The position numbers and the translations under genes were made by a program. Below the pieces are notes generated by a model. It was not told the origin of the DNA, ran no database searches, and was given only the letters and a program-made list of their open reading frames with translations. Shown here piece after piece: positions 1 to 5,268 of a DNA stretch of 5,268 nt (positions are counted from its first letter, which is position 1; every line of letters starts with the position of its first letter). Source of the DNA: Actinomycetes bacterium (lineage in GTDB: Bacteria > Actinomycetota > Actinomycetes > Mycobacteriales > Mycobacteriaceae); the NCBI GenBank assembly GCA_022600695.1, contig JAHZJY010000361.1, forward strand, positions 1 through 5,268, in the 5' to 3' direction.

Positions 1-1256
1 ACGAAGATGACGTGCTTGAGGCGCCTGCGCTCCCCCGCGTGAGTCGTCGTCGCCAGGTCGACGCGGCGCAGTATCTCGCGCAACACGACCCGGAACTCGA
101 CCATCGCGAAGGTGGCGCCCAAACAGCGCCGGTTACCACCGCCGAACGGCAGATACACCGACGGGCTGTGCGTCGCGTCGAGCATCCGGTCGGGGTCGAA
201 ATGGTCCGCCTGTGGATACAGGGTCTCGCTGGCATGCACCACCACCATGCCCGGTATCACCATCACTCCGGCGGGTAACCGGTGACCGGCCAACTCGACG
301 GGCTCCTTGAGGATCCGCCCGACGTCGAACACCACCGGGCGGATCCGCAGTGTCTCCTTGACCACCGCGTCGAGGTAGTCGTCATCGCCCTCACCCGCGG
401 CCCGCACCGCCTTGGCCAGGATCGCCGGATGCCGGGTCAGCCGCTCGAGCGCCCACGCCAGCCCGGTCGCGGTGGTGTCGTGTCCGGCCACCAGCAGGGT
501 CATCAACTGGTCGCGCAGTTCCCGGTCGGTCATCGCAGCGGCAGCACCACCAGCCTGGACCAGCATCGCCAGCGCGTCGGTGCGTTGACTCAGGTCTGGG
601 TCGGCGCGGCGATCGGCGATCTCGGCGTACAGCAAGTGGTCGGCCTCAGCGATAGCGTCCCGCAACCCGCGCCACGGGCGCCGGTCCATCAGGCTGGGAT
701 TCAGGAGCGCCAACGTCTCCCACGGTCCCACGCTGAGCAGCCGCGGCATCACCTCGCGAAGCGCGGCGAGCCGGGCGGGATCACTGGCGCCGATCACAGT
801 CCGCAGGATCACCTCCAGGGTGATCTCCGACATCCGCGGCGCGACGGGAAATGTCGTGCCGACGGGCCAGCCCGCGATGTTGTCCGCGGCGATCTCGGCG
901 ATCACCGAAACCTGCTGCGCGACGGCGTCGCGGGCGAACGGCGCGAGCATCAGCCTGCGCCGGACGCGGTGCACGTCCTCGTCGATCACCAGTACCGAGG
1001 TGTCACCGAGGAGCCCCTTGAGCATCGAATTGGCTTCACCGGCATGGTAAGTACGCGGATCGCCGCTGAACACCGTCTTGATGTCGGCGGGGTCGGTGAG
1101 GTAAACCAGCGTGCCCATCGACGTGACCCGCAAGGTGAATGTGGGGCCGTAGCGACGTCGGCACGCGGCGAGGAAACGCGGCCCGAACCGCAGCAACAGC
1201 GCGGCCTGGACCCCGCGGGGCAGTCGGGGGCCGGGCGGCAGGGACGTTGCGGTCAC
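1..1256 (-). CDS. Cytochrome P450, CYP135-like, C-terminus cut by window edge
   Basis: This is a haem-thiolate monooxygenase, which would insert oxygen into an unknown, probably hydrophobic substrate using electrons from a ferredoxin and reductase; neither partner is encoded here. Seen in the 418 codons present: the N-terminal LPPGPRLPRG (6-15), a C-helix HRVRR (96-100), the I-helix oxygen-activation motif AGHDTT (257-262), the K-helix ExxR as ETLR (301-304), FDPDRM (353-358), and the haem loop FGGGNRRCLG (371-380) with ligand Cys378. All key residues are intact. From memory the sequence is closest in style to the mycobacterial CYP135/CYP138 group, usually about 440-450 residues, so roughly 25-35 C-terminal residues lie outside the window. 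The GTG at 1256 puts LPPGPRLP at the usual distance from the start. Its ribosome site is weak (GAAGA, very close); a better AGGAG at 1278-1282 is too far upstream. It begins 24 bases after the kinase stop, so cotranscription is likely. Confidence 0.93.
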   Translation of the reverse strand, partial: MTATSLPPGPRLPRGVQAALLLRFGPRFLAACRRRYGPTFTLRVTSMGTLVYLTDPADIKTVFSGDPRTYHAGEANSMLKGLLGDTSVLVIDEDVHRVRRRLMLAPFARDAVAQQVSVIAEIAADNIAGWPVGTTFPVAPRMSEITLEVILRTVIGASDPARLAALREVMPRLLSVGPWETLALLNPSLMDRRPWRGLRDAIAEADHLLYAEIADRRADPDLSQRTDALAMLVQAGGAAAAMTDRELRDQLMTLLVAGHDTTATGLAWALERLTRHPAILAKAVRAAGEGDDDYLDAVVKETLRIRPVVFDVGRILKEPVELAGHRLPAGVMVIPGMVVVHASETLYPQADHFDPDRMLDATHSPSVYLPFGGGNRRCLGATFAMVEFRVVLREILRRVDLATTTHAGERRRLKHVIF

Positions 1257-1280
1257 GTCTTCAGGGTAGGGGGACAGCTC

Positions 1281-3035
1281 CTACCTGGTGGCGCCGTTGA
1301 TCACCGGGTTGTCGATCATGCCGCGCTCGACACCCCACATGGTGGCGATGGCCCGGTACTCGCCGCTCTCCATGAGGTGCTCCAGCGCTAGCCGCAGCGA
1401 CTCCGCCAACTCCGACCCCTTGGCGACGGGCCAACCGTAGGGAGCGGAATCGAACACATCCCCGGCCGAAACGAGCTCGCCGCCGCTGAGCTTGATCGCG
1501 AACCCCGTCACCGGCGAATCCGCCGACATCGCGTCCACCTCTCCGGCGATCAGCGCGTCGGTCACCTCGTCCTGACTGGACAATACGATGAGTTCCACCG
1601 GGGACTGGCCCGCGGCCACACACTCATCACTCTTGCGCGGCAGTTGCTCGGTTGCTTGCAAAGTCCCTTCCGCCACACCGACTCTGACGCCGCATGGTGA
1701 GTTGGGGTTCGCAGCGGTACCCGAGCGTTTCGCCCACTGGGTGCCGGCCTCGAAGTAGGTGACGAAGTCCACCGACGCCTCGCGTTCCTTGGTGTCGGTG
1801 ACCGAGGACACCCCGACGTCAACAGCCCCGTCCTGCACCGACGGCAGGATCGCGTCGAAGGAGGAGTCGCGGAAGTCCGGCACCAGGCCCAGCACTTCGG
1901 AGATCGCGTTCATCAGCTCGACGTCGAAGCCGACCAGTTGGCCGTCGGCGTTCTTGAACTCCATTGGGGCGTACGGCACGTTCACCCCGATCACCAGGCG
2001 GCCTGTCTCGCGGATGTCTGCCGGCACGGTCCCGGCAATCGACTCGACCGCCCCGCCGGGCAGCTCACCGCCGCTGTCACGCCACGGCGCCCACTGCCAC
2101 AGGGCCCCGGCGGCCAAAGCCAGGACCAGCAGGATTGCCCCCGATGCCGCCAGCACTTTCGTCGGCCTCTTGCGCTCGGGGTGAGCCGAGTGCCGGGACC
2201 TGCTGCCGGCCCGGCGAACCGGCGCATTGAGCGCACGACGCGCTGCCACGGCCAGCTCACCGGCACTCTGATACCGCTTGGCGGGCTTCTTCGCCATGCC
2301 CTTGGCGATGACCTCGTCGAATGCGGCCAGCCGCGGGTCGCTGTCGGACGGACGCGGCAGCGGCGAGACCATGTGTCCGGCGATCTGCTGTTCTAGAGTG
2401 TCGGCCGGGTAAGGCCTTGAGCCAGTGAGGCATTCGTAGAGCACACAGGTCAGCGCATATATGTCGGAACGGGCATCGACCTCGCCGGCCTCGAAGCGTT
2501 CCGGTGCCATGTAGGCAAGGGTGCCCAGGGTGCTGCCGACGGTTGTCAGCCCCTCCTCGCCGGCGGTGCGAGCCAGCCCGAAGTCGATCAGGTAGGCGAA
2601 GTCACGTCCGGTGATGAGGACGTTGGAAGGCTTGATGTCGCGGTGGATCAGATCGTCCTTGTGCGCGGCATCCAACGCATGGGCAATCTGTTCCACGATG
2701 GTGACGGCGAACGCCGCGCCCAGCGGTTTCTCCGTTTCGGCCAGCATGGTGCCCAGGTTGCGCCCCTCGATGAGCCGCATGTCCAGATACAACCGGCCGT
2801 CGATTTCCCCGTACCCGTGAATAGGCACCACGTGCGGGTCGTTGATGCCCGCAGCCGCCTGCGATTCACGCCGGAACCGGGCCTGGAAGGTCTCGTCCAC
2901 TGCCATGCGGTGTGGGAGCACCTTGAGCGCGACAACACGCTCGGTCTTGGTGTCGAAGGCCTGATAGACCTCGCCCATGCCGCCCTGGCCGATCAGCTTC
3001 TGGAGCTGGTAGTGCCCGAACGGTGTCGCATTCAC
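1281..3035 (-). CDS. Membrane Ser/Thr protein kinase fused to an extracellular amino-acid-type solute-binding domain
   Basis: 584 residues in three parts. (1) A cytoplasmic Hanks-type kinase, about 9-268, with glycine loop GQGGMGEV (16-23), Lys38, helix-C Glu57, HRDIKPSN (131-138, catalytic Asp133), DFG (151-153), activation-loop Thr164, Thr165 and Thr169, GT at 171-172 and APE (177-179). All catalytic residues are present and its style is PknE-like. (2) A basic juxtamembrane stretch (about 267-293), then one membrane helix (about 294-315). (3) An extracellular family-3 solute-binding domain (about 345-570) with GFDVELMNAI (369-378) and SSVTDTKER (410-418). Arg418 and Asp506 sit where this family binds the ligand's carboxylate and amino groups. 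Cys448 and Cys472 could form a disulfide. The tail (WGVERG, then PVINGATR) looks like a natural SBP end. Inferred role: ligand binding outside controls kinase activity inside. The start is GTG with a good ribosome site. The P450 follows. Confidence 0.95.
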   Translation of the reverse strand: MNATPFGHYQLQKLIGQGGMGEVYQAFDTKTERVVALKVLPHRMAVDETFQARFRRESQAAAGINDPHVVPIHGYGEIDGRLYLDMRLIEGRNLGTMLAETEKPLGAAFAVTIVEQIAHALDAAHKDDLIHRDIKPSNVLITGRDFAYLIDFGLARTAGEEGLTTVGSTLGTLAYMAPERFEAGEVDARSDIYALTCVLYECLTGSRPYPADTLEQQIAGHMVSPLPRPSDSDPRLAAFDEVIAKGMAKKPAKRYQSAGELAVAARRALNAPVRRAGSRSRHSAHPERKRPTKVLAASGAILLVLALAAGALWQWAPWRDSGGELPGGAVESIAGTVPADIRETGRLVIGVNVPYAPMEFKNADGQLVGFDVELMNAISEVLGLVPDFRDSSFDAILPSVQDGAVDVGVSSVTDTKEREASVDFVTYFEAGTQWAKRSGTAANPNSPCGVRVGVAEGTLQATEQLPRKSDECVAAGQSPVELIVLSSQDEVTDALIAGEVDAMSADSPVTGFAIKLSGGELVSAGDVFDSAPYGWPVAKGSELAESLRLALEHLMESGEYRAIATMWGVERGMIDNPVINGATR

Positions 3036-3039
3036 CGGT

Positions 3040-3048
3040 CTTCCCCTC
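3040..3048 (-). promoter_or_regulatory. Ribosome binding site of the kinase gene
   Basis: On the minus strand GAGGGGAAG ends 4 bases before the GTG at 3035 (6 bases from the GGGG run). This supports the GTG start that places the kinase domain nine residues from the N-terminus. I could not find a convincing -35/-10 pair in the 80 bases further upstream; TAGCTT, close upstream of the ribosome site, is a possible TANNNT -10 without a matching -35. Confidence 0.65.
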
Positions 3049-3147
3049 GGCTGCGGCCAATCGGTATGTCGCTTGAAGCTACCTCATGTTTGCCGGGCCG
3101 TCGCATGCAAGCGCTCGGATAACCCACCACGGGCGGGTGTGCAGGGC

Positions 3148-3174
3148 TAACCTAGAAGGTATCCAGTGAAGGAG
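3148..3174 (+). promoter_or_regulatory. Ribosome binding site and possible -10 for the small plus-strand locus
   Basis: AGGAG at 3170-3174 lies 6 bases before the ATG at 3181, an ideal Shine-Dalgarno arrangement. Upstream, TAACCT (3148-3153) fits the mycobacterial TANNNT -10 pattern and would give a short leader of about 20 bases. No good -35 is seen at the proper distance. The ribosome site is directly visible; the promoter is a weak inference. Confidence 0.4.
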
Positions 3175-3180
3175 ACTGTC

Positions 3181-3340
3181 ATGGCTCTACACCACCGCCA
3201 CCGTGCTAGCGATTGCGGCTGCAACTGCTTTCCCTGCAGGTCTGGAACACATTGCCGGGGCCGCAGCTGCGACGGCAGAGAAAGGCGCTACCGCAGATAA
3301 GCCGAATCTGCGCTTAGCCGAACAGCACACTGTCGACTAG
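3181..3340 (+). pseudogene. Small secreted-protein gene, apparently frameshifted after its ATG (or a 39-residue Cys-rich peptide)
   Basis: The ATG at 3181 has an ideal ribosome site. In its own frame it reads only 39 codons to TAA at 3298-3300. That peptide has six Cys (12, 14, 16, 19, 25, 30), an early His/Arg cluster and a basic tail. The next frame, entered at 3182, is open for 52 codons to TAG at 3338-3340. It begins WLYTTATVLAIAAATAFPAG, a convincing signal-peptide core, followed by an Ala-rich stretch and a polar tail ending AEQHTVD. That frame has no usable start (only CTG 3176, or GTG 3203 inside the hydrophobic core), and TGA at 3167-3169 closes it upstream. The simplest reading is a gene that lost or gained bases just after the ATG. 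Against this, third-position GC is higher in the ATG frame (26/39) than in the signal-like frame (30/52), so the Cys-rich peptide stays possible. I recognise no family. The 3' end overlaps the opposing secreted-protein gene by 27 bases. Confidence 0.4.
3287..3318 (-). terminator. Stem-loop at the end of the minus-strand secreted-protein gene
   Basis: CGCAGAT (3292-3298) and ATCTGCG (3306-3312) form a perfect 7-bp stem around a 7-base loop. The stem is extended by GCTA (3287-3290) pairing with TAGC (3315-3318) across a small internal loop. On the minus strand the hairpin starts at the stop codon of the gene at 3314-3574 and is followed by a pyrimidine-rich run (GCCTTTCTCT). Position and tract suit a terminator for the unit beginning at 4862. 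There is no clean U-tract, which is common in mycobacteria. Confidence 0.5.
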
Positions 3341-3574
3341 GTCCCACGGGATCTCCGTCGCAGGGCCGGCGGCCTGCCCGCCCCCCGCTGGCGGAGGCAG
3401 AATTTCGCATGGGTCGATCAGGGTCACTGGGTCGGGACCACACTGCGGTTGCAGGGGGGAGTCCGGCGACGCCCAGACTGCCGACGCCGCAAACCCACTC
3501 GCGGCGCCGCACAGCGTGATCATCGATAAGACGGCGGCAATTCGGCTGGCCGCGCGTCGGCTGGGGTGTGACAC
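3314..3574 (-). CDS. Small secreted protein with two mature cysteines, unknown function
   Basis: 86 residues. The start is the GTG at 3574, chosen because GAGGAG lies 5 bases upstream and because it places a classic signal peptide at the N-terminus; the same frame is open further upstream without such support. Basic n-region SHPSRRAASR (2-11), hydrophobic core about 12-34, probable signal-peptidase site after VWA (33-35), so the mature protein would be about 51 residues. The mature part is Pro/Gly-rich with two Cys (45 and 56) that could form one disulfide: QCGPDP, then IDPCEILPPPAGGG, ending IPWDLVDSVLFG. Cys22 lies inside the signal core and is not followed by a convincing lipobox context. 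It follows the proline-rich membrane protein by 64 bases on the same strand, so cotranscription and a shared envelope location are likely. I do not recognise the family. Confidence 0.75.
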   Translation of the reverse strand: MSHPSRRAASRIAAVLSMITLCGAASGFAASAVWASPDSPLQPQCGPDPVTLIDPCEILPPPAGGGQAAGPATEIPWDLVDSVLFG

Positions 3575-3579
3575 ATCGT

Positions 3580-3585
3580 CTCCTC
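3580..3585 (-). promoter_or_regulatory. Ribosome binding site fixing the start of the small secreted protein
   Basis: GAGGAG on the minus strand is followed by ACGAT and then GTG at 3574. An ATG overlaps this GTG (3576-3574) but is in another frame and gives no signal peptide, so the GTG is preferred. Confidence 0.7.
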
Positions 3586-3594
3586 GACCATCTG

Positions 3595-3607
3595 CGAACG
3601 AACGAAC
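3595..3607. repeat. Short tetranucleotide repeat (CGAA)x3 plus C
   Basis: Three tandem CGAA units plus a C, in the 64-base gap between the proline-rich membrane protein and the secreted protein. They read as GTTCGTTCGTTCG in the direction of those genes, about 10 bases upstream of the GAGGAG ribosome site. It is too short to assign a function. Confidence 0.6.
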
Positions 3608-3638
3608 TCTCGCTGCTGCGATGCCATTTCGGCACACA

Positions 3639-4862
3639 TTACTGGCCGTAGGGCTCCGGTTCGTGGAACCGGTTGATGACCGGGATTCTCTCGATGATCC
3701 GATCACGCAGCCGAGGTTCCTGTAGCGCTGAGGCGGTGGGCATCTCGCCGGCCGGAAACACCGGCGGCACGTAGGGCGGAGCCGGGGGCGGCGGTAGGAA
3801 GTTGGGGGGCGGAGCGGGCGGAACATAGGCCGGCGCCGGCGGAATATTTGCCGGAGCGGGCGCGGTGTAGCCCGGCGGGGCGAGCGGATCGTCCAGGAAT
3901 TCCGGCGGCACCACTACTGGGGTTTCGGGCCGGTCGATGATCAGCGCCGCATCGGGGACTGGGACCGCGACAGCGACGGGTTCGGCCGACGCAGGCACTT
4001 CGGGAGGCCGGGGCTCGGCCGATTTCGGGGCGCGCGGAGCCGCCTTGGCCGGCGAGGCAGGTGTAGCCGGGGTCGACTCGGGCACCGACGCCTCCGAATG
4101 CGCCATCTGCGGAGCCGCGTTGTCGGGGACCAAGGACATGCCGAGCGCCACCGACAGCGAGACGACGAAGGTCAGCACCGCTGCGACGAGCACCGAGGCC
4201 AGCGTCGCCGTCGGTGACAGCTCATGGCGTGCAGGTGTGATCTGGGCGTCCAGGAGCGACACGGCCGAGGCCGATGCCAGCGCCGATCCCTTGGCCAGCG
4301 CCAGGTCAGCCTCGTCGGCGGAGATGACCCGGGCATCAGTGCTCTGTTCCAGGACGTCTACCACGTCGGCGACGTCGCCGGAACCGACCACGAAGACGGC
4401 GTCGGGCGAATAGTCGTCGACGTCGCCGAGCGCCGCGGGGTCAACCCGGTCGGCGGTCACCCCGTCCGCAGAGTTTGCAGCGACGATCACGCCACTGGGC
4501 TCCGCAACGCACACTACGACCCGCTCGTACCCGGAAATGTCAGCGATGCCGCCGGTCAATGCTTCCGCAGCCTCAAGGTCGGAGACCGCGATGACGTTCT
4601 CTATCTCACGATTGGTCAGGGCTTGCCACACCGCGTTGGCAGTCTCCTCGGCGGCGCCGGTCCAGGTGAGCCCGATGGCGTGCACCTGCTGATCTCCGGC
4701 CTTGTCCAACAGCGAGCTGAGCAGTTTGTCAGCGTCGAACTCCTGGTCGGTGCCGGTCGGCAGCGAGCCCCGGTCAACGGTGGCCCCCTCGCCCTTCGCG
4801 CCTTCGACGAGCACCCAACGCACCGATGAGGAGGTCATCGAGACACCGAGCACGAAAGTCAT
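3639..4862 (-). CDS. Single-pass membrane protein: degenerate actin/Hsp70-like domain, membrane helix, proline-rich outer tail
   Basis: 407 residues from the ATG at 4862, with a G-run ribosome site (4866-4871) 3 bases upstream. The frame is open 30 codons further, but mycobacterial relatives as I recall them begin like MTFVLGVSMT (possibly the family catalogued as DUF7159). Residues 1-200 follow an ASKHA fold order: LGVSMTSSSV (5-14) resembles the phosphate-1 strand, VVVCVAEPSGVIVAA (115-129) the phosphate-2 position, VFVVGSGDVADVVDVL (156-171) the adenosine motif, and DEADLALAKGSALASA (183-198) the helix after it. The catalytic Asp and the DxGGGT loop are missing, so ATP hydrolysis is unlikely. 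A membrane helix spans about 219-245. The outer part is Pro/Ala-rich, densest at 333-369, and ends in a charged amphipathic tail (PRLRDRIIERIPVINRF, 383-399). It probably spans the inner membrane toward the periplasm or cell wall. Exact function unknown. Confidence 0.88.
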   Translation of the reverse strand: MTFVLGVSMTSSSVRWVLVEGAKGEGATVDRGSLPTGTDQEFDADKLLSSLLDKAGDQQVHAIGLTWTGAAEETANAVWQALTNREIENVIAVSDLEAAEALTGGIADISGYERVVVCVAEPSGVIVAANSADGVTADRVDPAALGDVDDYSPDAVFVVGSGDVADVVDVLEQSTDARVISADEADLALAKGSALASASAVSLLDAQITPARHELSPTATLASVLVAAVLTFVVSLSVALGMSLVPDNAAPQMAHSEASVPESTPATPASPAKAAPRAPKSAEPRPPEVPASAEPVAVAVPVPDAALIIDRPETPVVVPPEFLDDPLAPPGYTAPAPANIPPAPAYVPPAPPPNFLPPPPAPPYVPPVFPAGEMPTASALQEPRLRDRIIERIPVINRFHEPEPYGQ

Positions 4863-4957
4863 CGACCCCCCGATCTGATTGCGATTGACCGCTGACACTA
4901 CCGTTTGCAACCGACATCGGGGGCCGGACCGTGCGCAACCGCCGGAAGTCAAGCAAT

Positions 4958-4982
4958 TACCCGGTTCGCAGTCGAGTGAAAC
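4958..4982 (-). promoter_or_regulatory. Putative SigF-type promoter of the proline-rich membrane protein gene
   Basis: On the minus strand GTTT (4982-4979), a 16-base spacer, then GGGTA (4962-4958, continuing ATTG). This fits the mycobacterial SigF pattern of GTTT, 15-17 bases, GGGTA. It lies in the gap after the membrane-protein gene and would start transcription near 4950, giving a leader of about 88 bases to the ATG at 4862. It suggests expression in stationary phase or under stress. No SigA-type pair of similar quality is seen here. Confidence 0.55.
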
Positions 4983-5006
4983 GACCTCCGGCGGATGTTC
5001 TGGGGG

Positions 5007-5037
5007 CCGCGCCGCCGGCCGTTCTCAGCCGGCGCGG
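5007..5037 (-). terminator. GC-rich hairpin across the stop codon of the UsfY-like gene
   Basis: CCGC (5007-5010) and GCCGGC (5014-5019) pair with GCCGGC (5028-5033) and GCGG (5034-5037), leaving a 3-base bulge and an 8-base loop that contains the gene's TGA stop (5025-5027). The stem is very stable, but there is no U-tract, so a terminator or 3'-end processing role is only suggested. It separates this gene from the SigF-like promoter. Confidence 0.35.
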
Positions 5038-5268
5038 AGGTGCCGAGGACTCGAATGCTCGTCCAGCCACTGCCGTTCCACCCGCTTCACCCGCTGGTGT
5101 TCCACAAAGACCAGCAGCGCTCCGGCGGTGACAAGCGCCCCGGCGATCAGGCCGAGGATTATCGACACGGTGCTTTCCCCGTACGCCGTAGCCGCGACAG
5201 TGGCGGCGATCAGCACGGTGCCCACACCGATGAGGATCAGTCCGGGCAACCAGAGGGTGTCGATAAAG
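5025..5268 (-). CDS. Small two-helix membrane protein, UsfY-like, N-terminus cut by window edge
   Basis: The frame is open to the window edge, giving 80 complete residues. A TTG at 5249 could be a start, but the upstream codons (reading FIDTLW) look like protein and it has no ribosome site, so the true start probably lies outside. Two hydrophobic helices are visible: about LPGLILIGVGTVLIAATVAA and IILGLIAGALVTAGALLVFV. A cytoplasmic-looking, charged tail follows with EHQRVKRVERQWLDEH. The order ID-x3-LPG near the first helix and EHxRVxRxExxW after the second resembles, from memory, UsfY, the small protein encoded next to usfX-sigF in mycobacteria; about 20 or more N-terminal residues would be missing. 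UsfY has no established biochemical role that I know of. The SigF-like promoter just downstream of this gene fits the resemblance but does not prove it. Confidence 0.7.
   Translation of the reverse strand, partial: FIDTLWLPGLILIGVGTVLIAATVAATAYGESTVSIILGLIAGALVTAGALLVFVEHQRVKRVERQWLDEHSSPRHLRAG

Noticed and set aside
282..1391. Long plus-strand open frame of 369 codons
   Set aside because: It lies antisense to the P450 with all its motifs intact and runs into the kinase gene. It shows His/Arg/Gln-rich composition typical of antisense frames in GC-rich DNA and no recognisable domain.
3575..3826. N-terminal extension of the secreted-protein frame, reading to 3826
   Set aside because: It overlaps the proline-rich gene in another frame, is Arg/Pro-rich as expected of a shadow, and ignores the strong GAGGAG-GTG start at 3574.
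3937..4829. Plus-strand open frames opposite the proline-rich membrane protein (158 and 201 codons)
   Set aside because: They are shadows of a gene with clear domain structure. Their Ser/Thr/Ala and Arg/Gly-rich sequences look like complements of biased codons, and neither has a convincing ribosome site.
4947..4952. TTGACT on the minus strand as a SigA -35 box
   Set aside because: No TANNNT-like -10 follows at 16-19 bases; the downstream sequence is GC-rich. The SigF-type pair just upstream is better.
4863..4952. 30-residue N-terminal extension of the proline-rich membrane protein
   Set aside because: The extension is not protein-like, covers the presumed leader and promoter region, and the ATG at 4862 has a G-rich ribosome site with a family-like N-terminus.
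1..5268. CRISPR arrays, tRNA or rRNA genes, insertion sequences, phage or toxin-antitoxin genes
   Set aside because: I looked for spaced repeats, terminal inverted repeats, transposase motifs and tRNA arms and saw none. The base composition is even across the window, with no sign of recent transfer.

Overview
The window looks like chromosomal DNA of a mycobacterium, probably an environmental or rapidly growing species. It is GC-rich with strong GC bias at third codon positions and many GTG starts. It also carries a CYP135-like P450, a PknE-like kinase and small secreted or membrane proteins of mycobacterial character. No database search was possible, so all family names come from recognising motifs.

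Layout from the right-hand end, since nearly everything lies on the minus strand. A small two-helix membrane protein, probably UsfY-like, is cut by the window's right edge and ends at 5025. A 162-base gap follows, holding a GC-rich hairpin and a good match to a mycobacterial SigF promoter (4958-4982). Next is a 407-residue membrane protein at 3639-4862 with a degenerate actin/Hsp70-like N-terminal domain, one membrane helix and a proline-rich outer tail. After 64 bases comes an 86-residue secreted protein (3314-3574), with a likely terminator hairpin just past its stop. These last two genes look like one transcription unit.

The 278 bases between 3036 and 3313 hold the kinase's upstream region and a small plus-strand locus (3181-3340). 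That locus has a textbook ribosome site and ATG, but its signal-peptide-like sequence is in a different frame from the ATG. It is either a frameshifted secreted-protein gene or an unrelated 39-residue Cys-rich peptide.

The left half is a two-gene minus-strand unit. A membrane Ser/Thr kinase at 1281-3035 has an outer part that is a complete amino-acid-type solute-binding domain. A cytochrome P450 follows 24 bases later and runs off the left edge.

The most notable object is the kinase. It appears to be a one-protein version of the separate binding protein, adaptor and kinase used in GlnH-GlnX-PknG signalling. The proposed link between kinase and P450 rests only on gene order and spacing.
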